Shown in pieces: positions 1 to 8,165 of a stretch of 35,726 nucleotides of DNA. Position numbers and translations under genes: made by a program. Source of the DNA: Chloroflexota bacterium. Lineage in GTDB: Bacteria > Chloroflexota > Limnocylindria > P2-11E. The first letter of the stretch is position 1; each line of letters begins with the position of its first letter. Location: NCBI GenBank assembly GCA_005883625.1, contig VBDU01000089.1:1-35726 (forward strand). Reading direction: 5' to 3'. Below the pieces are notes generated by a model. It was not told where the DNA came from, searched no databases, and was given only the letters and a program-made list of their open reading frames with translations.

Positions 1-2
1 AG

Positions 3-1527
3 CAGATCCAGAGCAAGGGCACGAACGTGACGCCCGTGCGACCGACGCTCAACTTCGCTGGTGAGCTCACCGCCACGGACGACTCCGGGAACAACCGCAC
101 CAACGTGACGCTCGACGCGACGCTCGACGGTCACACCCTGACGAACCAGGGCGCGATCACCGCCGCGTCGGGCGCGAACAACTTCAACTTCTCGGGCTCG
201 ACCGGCACCTTCGACACGAGCACCGGGAACGTGAACCTCAACGGCAATACGACGGTCGCGAGCGGCAAGACGCTCACTGCCGGCGCTGGCGCGAGCACGG
301 GCACCGCTGTGAACGTCGCGACCGGGAACACCCTCACGACCGGTACCGCGCTGAATGTGTCGACCGGCAACAACCTCGGTTCGGGCAGCGCGTTCAACGT
401 CGACACCGGAAGCTCAGCGTTCACGGGGAACGCGGTGAACATCACCTCGAGCGGCGCGTTCACCGGCACGCTCGTGAACCTGACCGCGAGCGGCACCACG
501 ACGGGCACGGTCCTCGGCGTGAACGCGACGAACGTGGGCTTCACCGGAACCGCGATCAACACGAACCTTGGCTCGGCGGTCTACACCGGGACCGGCGCGA
601 TCAAGGTCACCGCGACCGCTGCCTCGACCGGCACGCTCGTGGCGGTGAGCGGTGCTGTGCTCGGTGCGAACGGCGGTACCGCGGGAAGCTTCCTCATCGG
701 CAACCCAACCGGGACCGAGCCCACGGTGGGCAAGGCCGTCCGCGCGGCCCTCGGCACCGTCGGCGACGCGTTCTATGCGAACGCCGGGACGGGATTCACC
801 GGGAACTTCGCGGACTTCCAGGTCAACGCCGTGAGCGTGCTGACGGTCGGTCCGAGCGGCAACATCACCACGGCCGGGAACTTCTCCCAGACGGGGACGA
901 CCACGTTCAGCACCGGGAGCGGCGCGGTCTCGCTGAACGGCGACGTTACGATCGCGTCGGGCAAGAATTTCAGCCAGACCGGGTCCGGGACCCACAGCAC
1001 CGGGACCGGCGCGGTCACGCTGAACGGCCCGACGACCATCAGCGGCGCGAACACCTTCAGCACCGGCACAGGCAACATCTCGCTGAATGGCAACATCGTC
1101 ACGAACATCACGCAGACCGGCGCGACGACCTTCTCGACCGGCTCCGGCGCCGTGACGTTCAACGGCAGCACGAGCGTCAGCGGCTCGAACACATTCGCCA
1201 CCGGCACCGGAGCGGTCACGCTGAACGGCAACACCTCAACCGCCAGCGGCGTGCTCTTCACCGCGGGCGCGGGCACGACGACGCAGAACGCGGTAACGGT
1301 CGGCACCGGAACGACGACGGGCAAGGCCCTGAACATCACGACCGGCGCCGGCCTCACGACGGGCAACGCGGTGAGCATCGACACCAGCACCTCGACGTTC
1401 AGCGGGAACGCCGTCGCGATCACCAGCACCGGCGCGTTCACGGGGGCGCTCGTGAACCTAACGGGCAACAGCACCACGACGGGGTCGCTCCTGACCCTGA
1501 GCGGCACAGGCTTCGCCGCGAGCGGCG
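3..1527 (+). CDS. Beta-strand-repeat surface protein, N-terminal part (5' partial, frame-broken)
   Basis: The reading frame is open from the left window edge, so the true start lies outside; the GTG at 27 is only the first start codon inside the window. The translation is almost entirely short Gly/Ser/Thr/Asn/Ala repeats of the type GSGAVSLNGDVTIASG, which predicts a long beta-solenoid or stalk. Repeats FSQTGTTTFSTGSGAV recur from about 890 to 1250, and a roughly 90-residue block (about 280-560) is present again at about 1255-1527. No catalytic motif is visible. Such proteins are usually exported surface stalks, adhesins or tail-fibre-like structures, so the role is inferred. This frame runs on to a stop at 1865, but after about 1527 the translation becomes Arg/His/Asp-rich and is out of frame. 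The natural continuation is in frame +1 (next entry). Confidence 0.75.
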
Positions 1528-2586
1528 CCGAACGGGAACATCACGACGGCCGGGAACTTCTCGCAGACGGGCACGACGACATTCTCGACCGGCAGCGGCG
1601 CGATCTCGCTCAACGGCGCGACGACGCTATCGAGCACGCTGAGGCTGAGCGCGATCACGGCAGCTGGCATCCTGCAGAACGACGCAAGCGGCAACGTGAG
1701 CTCGCTCGCGAACGGGTCGAACGGCCAGGTCCTCACGGTCTCGGGCGGCGTGCCTGCGTGGGGGGCGGCGCCGGGCGGCGGGAACGCGATCTTCGGCCCC
1801 GGCACCGACGGGACGACCGCCGCCGTCGGCTGCGGCACCGTCGCGAACATCACGCTGTCGCGTGACATCTACTGCACGTCGCTCACCGTGCCCACGGGGG
1901 TGACGCTGAAGACGAGCGGCTACCGGATCTACGTCGCAGGCACCGCGTCGATCACCGGCACGATCTCGAACAACGGCAGCAACGGTAGCCTCGGCACCGG
2001 CGGGGCGGCGGGTGTTCAGGGATCGCTCTCCGGGGGCTTCGTCGGCGGCGCTGGTGGCGTCACCGCCAACGGGAGTAACGGCGCGGCCGGGTCCTCGAAT
2101 GATGGCGGCAGCGGCGGCGCGGGCGGCATAAGCGGTACGGGCAAGACCGGCGGCGCCGGCGGCGTGGATACTGGCGTCGCGGATGGCTCGTACCGCTCCC
2201 TGCCCAACGGCCTGACTGGAGCACGGAATCTCGGGGGCTTTGCGATGAACGGCGGCGCCGGCGGCGGTGGCGGTGGCGCAGCCTCCGGCGGCACCGGCGG
2301 CGGCGGCGGCGGCGGCGGCGGCGTCACCTGGCTCGTGGCGAAGACGATCACCGTCAACACGGGCGGAGCGATCACCGCGAACGGCGGCGCCGGCGCTGCG
2401 GGGAGCGGCTCGGCGGGTGCGGGCGGCGGCGGCGGCGGCGGCGGCGGAATCGTGTTCCTCGTCTACAACTCGTACACGAACTCGGGCACCGTCACGGCGG
2501 CCGGCGGCACCTTCGGTACCGGCGTGGTCGGCGGTGGGAGCGGCGTGGCTGGAAACGCCGGCCTCGTGGTCACGTTCCAGAACTAG
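1528..2586 (+). CDS. Beta-strand-repeat / Gly-rich surface protein, C-terminal part
   Basis: This continues the previous protein after a one-base frame change. In frame +1 the sequence from 1528 reads PNGNITTAGNFSQTGTTTF, nearly identical to GPSGNITTAGNFSQTGTTTF of the upstream repeat at about 850-910, so both parts belonged to one gene. A conventional annotation would start at GTG 1696. After the last repeats comes LANGSNGQVLTVSGGVPAW, typical of phage-tail and surface-stalk proteins. A beta-rich module with two Cys (GCGTVANITLSRDIYC) follows, then a long Gly-rich tract with several runs of six or more Gly (2260-2450), ending in a beta-strand segment. It is probably a cell-surface structural or adhesive tip. 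No signal for covalent anchoring is visible. The stop at 2584-2586 lies 15 nt before the next gene's start. Confidence 0.7.
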   Translation, partial: PNGNITTAGNFSQTGTTTFSTGSGAISLNGATTLSSTLRLSAITAAGILQNDASGNVSSLANGSNGQVLTVSGGVPAWGAAPGGGNAIFGPGTDGTTAAVGCGTVANITLSRDIYCTSLTVPTGVTLKTSGYRIYVAGTASITGTISNNGSNGSLGTGGAAGVQGSLSGGFVGGAGGVTANGSNGAAGSSNDGGSGGAGGISGTGKTGGAGGVDTGVADGSYRSLPNGLTGARNLGGFAMNGGAGGGGGGAASGGTGGGGGGGGGVTWLVAKTITVNTGGAITANGGAGAAGSGSAGAGGGGGGGGGIVFLVYNSYTNSGTVTAAGGTFGTGVVGGGSGVAGNAGLVVTFQN

Positions 2587-2589
2587 CGC

Positions 2590-2595
2590 TAGGGT
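2590..2595 (+). promoter_or_regulatory. -10-like element (TAGGGT) for a leaderless start at 2602
   Basis: TAGGGT lies 6 nt before ATG 2602, and no Shine-Dalgarno sequence precedes that start. The same arrangement is seen before 15013, 24774 and 32638. No convincing -35 is visible. Confidence 0.35.
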
Positions 2596-2601
2596 GCGGC
2601 G

Positions 2602-2951
2602 ATGACGGACGCGATCGTCATTCCGATCAGCGCGGCTCGACCTACTTCGGCAAATTGCAGGAGCAGGGGACCGACTGGTTCGTGCTCAGCGACGTCTTCT
2701 ACCTTTCGACGTCGGAACAGTCCGGCACGCAGCTCATCAAGCGCGGCAGCGAAGCGCAGGGCCCGAAGGAGCCGATGATCATCTCGCGCGCCCAGGTGCT
2801 TTGCATCGAGAACATGCGCGATGACAGCGACGTCGTGAAGCTCATTCAGCGCTTTAAGTCGGCCCAGCTCCCGGTCACGACGCCGCCTCCGCCCAGCGCA
2901 GCGCCGGCGAGCCCGGCGCCGAGCACGCCGCGGCCCAGCCCGACGCGCTAG
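2602..2951 (+). pseudogene. GQ-YFG family membrane protein, copy with internal deletion
   Basis: From ATG 2602 the sequence reads MTDAIVIPI, matching DAITIPI at the N-terminus of the intact paralogue at 8166. It then jumps, in another frame, to GSTYFGKL (from 2634), which matches the SYFGHL segment of that paralogue. About 50 codons coding for the transmembrane helix and the YQAVFL strand are missing. The rest (2634-2951) aligns well: VLSDVFYL, QLIKRGSEA, EPMIISRAQVLCIENMRDD, and an identical terminal PRPSPTR. The only in-frame start left for the C-terminal part is TTG 2655 (98 aa, no membrane anchor). It is therefore either a decayed copy or a small assembly deletion. It ends 9 nt from the convergent regulator gene. 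Confidence 0.65.
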
Positions 2952-2960
2952 CGGCGGTCG

Positions 2961-3626
2961 CTACTCGCTCAAGCCCGCCACGCGGCCGCCCGGGAACGGG
3001 ATCGGACCGACGCGATCGGGCGTCTCGTCGAGCCGTTCCTGGAAGGCGAGCGCGACGGCCTGCGCGCGACTGTGGACGCCGAGCTTCAGCAGGATGTGTT
3101 CGATGTGCTTCTCGACGGTCTTCGCTGTGATGACCAGGTCCCGAGCGATGTCCGTCTGATCGAGTCCGCAGGCGAGGAGCCGGAGGATCTCGAGCTCTCG
3201 TCGCGTCAGGCCCGCGACCGCCGTCCGCGGGATGGGTCGCGCGCGCCGCGCAAGGCGCTGAACGCGGGCCAGAAGCTCGTCCAGCACGAACGGCTTGACC
3301 AGGTAGTCGTCAGCTCCGAGGAGCATCCCGGCGACCCGGTCCATCGACTCCTTCCGTTGCCCGGAGATGAGGATGATCCCGACGGTGTCGCCGTAGTCGT
3401 CGCGCAGCCGCCGGCAGAGCGCATAGCCCGAGATGTCCGGTAGGTGCACGTCGAGCAGGACGACATCTGGCGTCTCGCGCTGGATGAGGTAGAGCGCTTC
3501 GCGCGCATCTGACGCTCGTCTCGTCAAGTAGCCGTGCTCTGCGAGTGCCGTCGCGAGCAGATCGCAGATGACGGGATCGTCGTCGACGACGAGCACTCGA
3601 CCACGGGGCCGCCTGAGCGCTCCCAT
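2961..3626 (-). CDS. NarL/LuxR-type two-component response regulator
   Basis: Receiver domain at about residues 10-125, then a LuxR-type helix-turn-helix at about 148-205. Seen directly: VLVVDDDP acidic pocket, phospho-acceptor Asp59 in VVLLDVHLP, Ser88 in ILISGQ, Lys111 in YLVKPF, and the C-terminal LTRRELEILRLLACG...KTVEKHIEHILLKL typical of DNA-binding NarL/FixJ proteins. ATG 3626 gives the usual short lead-in before beta-strand 1; an upstream GTG at 3656 would add 10 residues. No histidine kinase is adjacent, so its partner is unknown. It is transcribed divergently from the secreted-protein genes at 3863 and could control them: the 206-bp intergenic region carries a 9-bp inverted repeat (3720-3763). 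It converges on the damaged gene ending at 2951. Confidence 0.9.
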   Translation of the reverse strand: MGALRRPRGRVLVVDDDPVICDLLATALAEHGYLTRRASDAREALYLIQRETPDVVLLDVHLPDISGYALCRRLRDDYGDTVGIILISGQRKESMDRVAGMLLGADDYLVKPFVLDELLARVQRLARRARPIPRTAVAGLTRRELEILRLLACGLDQTDIARDLVITAKTVEKHIEHILLKLGVHSRAQAVALAFQERLDETPDRVGPIPFPGGRVAGLSE

Positions 3627-3719
3627 ACCGAGGGAGGCCAGGCTTGCAAGAACCACACCCAGCCGCGCGTTTCAAGAAATACTGAGTCACGACTCGCATT
3701 CGCTGTCCAGTCCCTGCGG

Positions 3720-3763
3720 TCTTCACCGTACGTGGGTCGTCGCATTCGAGGATTCGGTGAAGA
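3720..3763. promoter_or_regulatory. Inverted repeat between divergent genes, candidate operator
   Basis: TCTTCACCG (3720-3728) is repeated in perfect inversion as CGGTGAAGA (3755-3763), with a 26-nt spacer. It lies midway between the response regulator (starting at 3626, minus) and the secreted-protein gene (starting at 3863, plus). A second short dyad, GAGTC-AC-GACTC, lies at 3684-3695. Either could bind the adjacent NarL-type regulator; this is inference from position and symmetry. Confidence 0.35.
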
Positions 3764-3862
3764 TCCGGTCGGCGCCGCTCACTGGCTCGAGCGCGCCTTC
3801 CTAAGGTCGCCGCGTTCGGCGTCGTCGCCGACGAGCAACCGCAAGGAGGCAGATCTGAGGCA

Positions 3863-4558
3863 ATGCGAAACACACTTGGACGACTCGCTCGAGCACGATC
3901 ACCGTGGGGGCTCGCAGCCGTCGCCGTCGTGGCGACGGGCGTCGCGCTGTCCGCGGGCATCGCGCAAGGTCGCATCGATCCCATGTCCAACCAGACCGCC
4001 GTTGCGGCGATGAGCCCCGACACCGTCGCGGTCGTAACTGGCGGCGGCACGGTCACGGTTCCCGAAGGCGCGATGAACGTCGTCGCGAGCTTCGGGGTGA
4101 ACGCCCGGCGGCCCGACGGTTTCACCGGCGGCGGCGCTGCAACGGGCCGCGTGAACTACGACGAGCATGGCAACGTGAGTACCCGCCGTGTGAACGCTCC
4201 GGTCATGTTCATGGAGGCGGCCATGAGCACGCAGCCGACGCCGAACGGCACCGGCGGCAACGCTGCGATGTCCGCGGACTGCACGCCGCCGGCGGACTGC
4301 CCGAGCGGGTTCGCGTCGGTCCTCGTCTACGTCGAGGACAACTCCGACTCCGGCGCGAACTCCGACGTCTTCAGGATCTTCTTCTGCGTCACCGCCCCGG
4401 GTCTCCCAGCGAACTTCAACGGTTCGTCGGCTCCCGCCGGCTGCACCGGCCCCGAGGGCAACACGCTCCGCACCGGGAACATCCAGGTGCGGCAGACCAT
4501 CACCGGCGGCAGCGCGAGCGTTCTGACGGCGGCTCGGGCTCCGTTGCGGCTGCCGTGA
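3863..4558 (+). CDS. Secreted protein of unknown function
   Basis: 231 aa. The N-terminus has Arg residues followed by a hydrophobic stretch (WGLAAVAVVATGVALSAGIA), a Sec signal peptide or a single membrane anchor. The mature part is Gly/Ala/Thr/Val-rich and beta-strand-like, with Cys in DCTPPADC, FFCVTAP and AGCTGPEG that may form disulfides. I do not recognise a family. An AAGGAGG-type ribosome site lies about 13 nt upstream of ATG 3863. It is followed after 20 nt by a second secreted-protein gene with its own strong ribosome site, so the two are probably co-transcribed. Both end before a strong hairpin at 5090-5118. The neighbouring divergent response regulator may control the pair. Confidence 0.75.
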   Translation: MRNTLGRLARARSPWGLAAVAVVATGVALSAGIAQGRIDPMSNQTAVAAMSPDTVAVVTGGGTVTVPEGAMNVVASFGVNARRPDGFTGGGAATGRVNYDEHGNVSTRRVNAPVMFMEAAMSTQPTPNGTGGNAAMSADCTPPADCPSGFASVLVYVEDNSDSGANSDVFRIFFCVTAPGLPANFNGSSAPAGCTGPEGNTLRTGNIQVRQTITGGSASVLTAARAPLRLP

Positions 4559-4578
4559 GGCCGATAGGAGGAAATGAC

Positions 4579-5067
4579 GTGATCAAGCGAATCATCTCGA
4601 CGATCCTCGCGACGGCGCTCGTCGCCAGCGTCGCGATCGCGTTCCCGCAGGAGCGGGCGGCGGCGCTCGTCGGCACGACTGTGGTGACCGCCGGCGGCGC
4701 GGGGATCTTCCCGGCCGGCGCGAGCTTCAACGGCATCGAGCTCGCCGGCGGTACGTTTGGGGTCGGCGCCCAGAGCACGAGCACCGGAACCGCGAACGGC
4801 GACCTCGAGGTACAGCTCAACGGCACCAGCATCATCGGACTCAGCCAGTGGATCACCATCACCGGCTGGATCACGCAGGCCACGCTCAACGCCGACGGCA
4901 CGATCACGCTGAACGGGACGGGCACCCTCGACATGGGCGACGGCACGGCACCGGCCGGCGGTCTGCCGCTCGTGGCGAATGTCAGCGTGAGCGGGATCCA
5001 GGTGACCATCGGCGGGACGGCGGTGCCGATGCTGCCCAAGTCCGACGGCTCGATCACGATCGAGTAA
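4579..5067 (+). CDS. Secreted beta-rich protein of unknown function
   Basis: 162 aa from GTG 4579. This start is chosen because AGGAGG (4566-4571) is 7 nt upstream and because it yields a clean signal peptide (VIKRIISTILATALVASVAIAF) ending near an Ala-rich cleavage site. The frame is open far upstream, but that part is out-of-frame read-through of the preceding gene. The mature protein is Gly/Thr/Ile/Val-rich with alternating polar and hydrophobic residues (WITITGWITQATL, ITLNGTGTLDMGDG) and has no Cys, suggesting a beta-sandwich or beta-solenoid surface protein. It is the second gene of a two-gene unit with the secreted protein ending at 4558. No family is recognised. Confidence 0.75.
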   Translation: MIKRIISTILATALVASVAIAFPQERAAALVGTTVVTAGGAGIFPAGASFNGIELAGGTFGVGAQSTSTGTANGDLEVQLNGTSIIGLSQWITITGWITQATLNADGTITLNGTGTLDMGDGTAPAGGLPLVANVSVSGIQVTIGGTAVPMLPKSDGSITIE

Positions 5068-5089
5068 GACCCGACGATCTCGTGCACGG

Positions 5090-5118
5090 AAGGGGCGTTC
5101 CCCTCGGGAACGCCCCTT
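5090..5118. terminator. Bidirectional hairpin terminator between convergent genes
   Basis: AAGGGGCGTTCCC (5090-5102) and GGGAACGCCCCTT (5106-5118) form a perfect 13-bp stem with a 3-nt loop, placed between the stop of the plus-strand gene (5067) and the stop of the minus-strand gene (5125). It has no long T tract beyond the terminal TT, but its position and strength fit a shared terminator. Confidence 0.75.
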
Positions 5119-5124
5119 CGCTCG

Positions 5125-6090
5125 CTACTTCGTGTTGAAGGTGAAGTCGCCGGAGGCCCCGAGACCGCCGGACGAGGCGCGGCTGAGCACGCGGTAGTGG
5201 TAGGTCGTGAGCCGCGTGAGGCCGCTGAGCTTGACCGAATGGCTCGTCACGAGGGTCGAGTTGAGCGGGCTCTTGCTGCCGTACGCCGTCGTCGTGCCGT
5301 ACTCGACCTGGCTGTCGGCGGGGATGTCCGTCGTCCAGGTCACCGTCGCGGTGGTCGGGTTCGGGCTCACTTTCACGTTGCTGATGACCGGAACGACGAG
5401 GTACTCGTACGTGCATGCGCAGGTGCCTGACTGTGTGTCAGGGTTGGTCACCACCACGCTGACCGTACCGGCGGCGTGCGCGCTGGTCGTGCCGGTGAGG
5501 GTCGTGCTCGTGACCGTCACGGCGGTCAGGGCGACGCCCCCGACCGTGGCCGTCGCGCCCGTCTGGAAGCTGGCGCCGCTGATCGTGACCGCCGTTCCGC
5601 CCGTGGTCGGCCCGCTCGCCGGCGAGATCGAGCTCACGGAGGGCGCGGCCGAGGCGTCATAGGCGTAGGTGCAGGTGCAGCTCGCCGACTGGGTGTCAGG
5701 GTTCGTCACGATGACGGCGTTCGCGGCCGCGGGCGCATGCGCGCCGGTCGTGCCGCTGAGGGCGGTGTCGCTCAGCACGCTCACGGCGCCGAGCGCGACA
5801 CCGCCGATCGTCGCGGTCGCCCTGGGCTGGAACGCCGTTCCTGTGATCGTGACGACCGTGCCGCCCGCGGAGGGGCCGTTGGCGGGGGAGATCGCGGTGA
5901 CCGTCGGTGCCGCCGCTGGGTCGTACGTGTACGTGCACGCGCAGGTCGCGGACTGCGAGTCCGGATTGAACACGAGCACTGCGTTCCCACTGCCGGGCGC
6001 GTGCGCTCCGGTTGTCCCGCTGAGAGTCGTCGGGCCAGTGACGCTGACGCCGGTCAGCGGGACCCCGCCGATCGTCGCTGTCGTTTGCGA
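5125..6090 (-). CDS. IPT/TIG-repeat and fibronectin-like C-terminal part of a secreted protein
   Basis: This continues the N-terminal part at 6091-7657 in another reading frame. It holds the last two-thirds of one IPT/TIG repeat (ATIGGVPLTGVSVTGPTTL), then two complete repeats with the hallmark ISPANGPSAGGTVVTITGTAF and ISPASGPTTGGTAVTISGASF. Each repeat ends in NPDTQS followed by a CxC pair (CACTY, CTCTY). The last about 90 residues (VISNVKVSPNPTTATVTWTT...VEYGTTTAYGSK...YHYRVLS) resemble a fibronectin type III / purple acid phosphatase N-terminal-like domain. These are extracellular binding or spacer modules. The first IPT repeat lacks its front half (about 33 residues) at the frame junction, which points to a deletion rather than a single-base slip. 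Confidence 0.7.
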   Translation of the reverse strand, partial: SQTTATIGGVPLTGVSVTGPTTLSGTTGAHAPGSGNAVLVFNPDSQSATCACTYTYDPAAAPTVTAISPANGPSAGGTVVTITGTAFQPRATATIGGVALGAVSVLSDTALSGTTGAHAPAAANAVIVTNPDTQSASCTCTYAYDASAAPSVSSISPASGPTTGGTAVTISGASFQTGATATVGGVALTAVTVTSTTLTGTTSAHAAGTVSVVVTNPDTQSGTCACTYEYLVVPVISNVKVSPNPTTATVTWTTDIPADSQVEYGTTTAYGSKSPLNSTLVTSHSVKLSGLTRLTTYHYRVLSRASSGGLGASGDFTFNTK

Positions 6091-7657
6091 ACCTGAAGGT
6101 GCCGACGCGGGTGTGCCAGTTGAAGGTCCCGCTCGCTGTGAGGTACTCCGTCGTGTACCAGAACGTGCAGTCGTCGGTCGGATCAAGCGCCAGCGAGCTG
6201 TAGTCGCCCCAGCGCTTGAGGCCGCCGTTCTGCGAGCCCGTCCCGCTTGTGAGGATCGTCTCCGCCTGGAGCGTGCCGAGCGGGTCCGAGGGCGTGCGGC
6301 CGGTGTACGCGATCGCGGGGCTCATCGTCGCGCTCGAGAGGCTGTACCCGACGGCGATGTCGCCGACCCGGTCCATCGCCGCGCTCCCCATCCAGCGGTA
6401 GCGCGTGTCGGGCGCGTACGTGCTCTGCTGATAGGCGGTAGGCGTCCCGGCGGGGCTGCGGATCTCATACCAGCGCACTCCGCCGCCGCCCGCCGTCGGG
6501 GCGACGCTGTGGTTCACGACGAGTGACTCGTGGTCGCCGAAGTTGCGGTAGGCGAGCCGGTACATCACCCGGTCGGCCAGCGAGTCGAGCTGCTGCGTCG
6601 TGCCGGCCTGCGGCACGCACGTGCCGCCGTTGCAGAGCTCGGTGTAGCCGGCCACGGGGATCGAGAGCGGGCCGGTGAGCGTCGAGTTCGCCGAGTTCGC
6701 GAAGTCGACGTGGAACCTCCAGAGATAGAGGCTCGCCGCGTCGCCGAGCGAGACGAAGTAATTCGGTGATCCCGCGGGCGGGAGCGTCCTGCCGTCGAGG
6801 GTCGAAGGGAGCAGCCCGCCGTAGAGGAACGAGAGGTGGAAGAGCTGCGCCGTCGCGGGTGCGCCAGCGAGCATGCTGGCGCGGTCGAAGGCCCAGGTGG
6901 TCGCCCCTGCGAAGCTGTTCCCGCTGAAGTCGTTGGTCGACATGTAGTAGGCGTCGGGCCAGAGCCCGAGCTTGGGGTAATCGGGGAAATAGCTACGCGG
7001 GAACGAGTAGCGGAAGTAGCTGCCGGTGGGGTCGCCCGAGGTCGACACCGCGATGCAGTCGAGGTAGGGGATCGAGGTGCCGTTCGCGCCCGAGACGGCG
7101 AACTGGTTGATGATCCAGCGATCGGCGAGCTGGTCGTAGACGACGCTCGGGTCGCCGTCGTTGTCTGTCTCGCAGAGTCCGCCGAAGCCGGTGAAGAGCG
7201 TGTTGATCTTCGCCGGTCCGTAGAGAACGGCGCCGCTCTTGTTGAACACGGCGAACGAGACGTTGACCGTCTGCACGAAATGGTTCGGCCCGACCGCGCC
7301 GTTGGTGTCCGGGGGCGCGTACTGAACGGTGAAGGTGCCGGCCGGTCCGACAAAGCCCTGGCCGATCCCCTCGAACGCGGACGACACGGCGGGCGCCGCC
7401 ACGCTGACGGTGGACTGGACCGCCGCGTCGGGACTGCCGGCCGTGGCGTGGGGGAAACCGCGGAGCGGCCTCTCACGCCTGTCGCTCCGCGCGCCTTCGG
7501 TCTGCGGCGGGATCGACGCGAGGCGCGGCGACACGTCGTTCTTCGACGACGGGATGACCGTCACGCCGTGTTGTTCCTGCGCGGCCGCCGGACCGCCAAG
7601 CGGGAACGCAAGCGTCAGCGCGAAAATGACGACGAGGACTCTGGCGGGCTTACCCAT
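6091..7657 (-). CDS. Large secreted protein, N-terminal part (frame-broken)
   Basis: ATG 7657 gives a clear signal peptide (KPARVLVVIFALTLAF...AAAQE); GTG 7666 is an alternative three codons earlier. The mature region has YAPPDTNGAVGPNHFVQTVN, DGDPSVVYDQLADRWIINQ, DPTGSYFRYSF and YPKLGLWPDAYYMS, a pattern I know from secreted proteins of several phyla that resemble repeat-propeller or sialidase-like folds; no enzymatic residue is assigned. The segment ends WHTRVGTFRF. After about 6090 this frame turns into a low-complexity Arg/Asp-rich read-through (open to 5696), while IPT/TIG repeats continue in a different frame. Function is unknown; adhesion or extracellular binding is likely. It converges on the secreted-protein pair at 3863-5067. 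Confidence 0.7.
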
Positions 7658-7666
7658 CCTTCTCAC

Positions 7667-8100
7667 CTCACCGGATCACCACTTGAGACGCCCGGCGGGA
7701 GCGTACGTTCTAGGGTCCTGCTTGTCAGCGTTCGTTGTCCCGGTCGGGGCGCAGAGCCTCTGCATCGATACCCGGTCGCTGCTGGCCGCGGCACGGCGGC
7801 GCCGATGGCCCGCGCGCAGCACGCCGCGGCCGGGTCCCACCGGCTGATCAAACGCACGCTCGCTTGCCTCCGCGCTGCTGCCGTAGCCTGTGCGCCGCGC
7901 GGCAGCGTGGTGGCTCGCCAGCGCGCGCGTTCACGTAAGACGTAGCGATGCATCGGCGGCACGCGAGTTTGCGCTCGTCACGCGCTCGGGCCTGGCCGAG
8001 CGCGTGGCAGATGACCGTTGTCGCGCGACGATGCGGTGGGGAGCCCTGCTCACGGCATCTCTCGCTCCAGCCGCCGGTGAGCGCGGAGCAGTTCGGTTTC
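7667..8100. other. Intergenic region without recognisable gene
   Basis: About 430 nt between the divergent starts at 7657 (minus) and 8166 (plus). Several short open frames cross it, but all are Arg/Ala-rich, lack a ribosome site and match no family I know. No tRNA, repeat or strong hairpin was found. A TAGAAC -10-like hexamer on the minus strand (around 7709-7714) could serve the gene starting at 7657. Confidence 0.4.
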
Positions 8101-8144
8101 TCCCCCGAAAGTCCGAGGTCGGCCGCAGCCTTCGCCGCTAACAT
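8101..8144 (+). promoter_or_regulatory. Promoter module with a 16-bp upstream box
   Basis: TCCCCCGAAAGTCCGA (8101-8116) is followed, after 22 nt, by TAACAT (8139-8144), a -10-like hexamer upstream of the operon starting at 8166. An identical 16-mer with the same 22-nt spacing to TACCAT occurs at 14961-15004. The reverse complement contains GGACTTT, resembling a half-site of NarL-family DosR-type boxes. The regulatory role is inferred from exact duplication and spacing. Confidence 0.55.
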
Positions 8145-8165
8145 CGGCGCGGAGTGAAGGGTTAG

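Noticed and set aside
7735..8160. Small ORFs in the spacer before the GQ-YFG operon
   Set aside because: Arg/Ala-rich translations, no ribosome site and no family resemblance; treated as non-coding.
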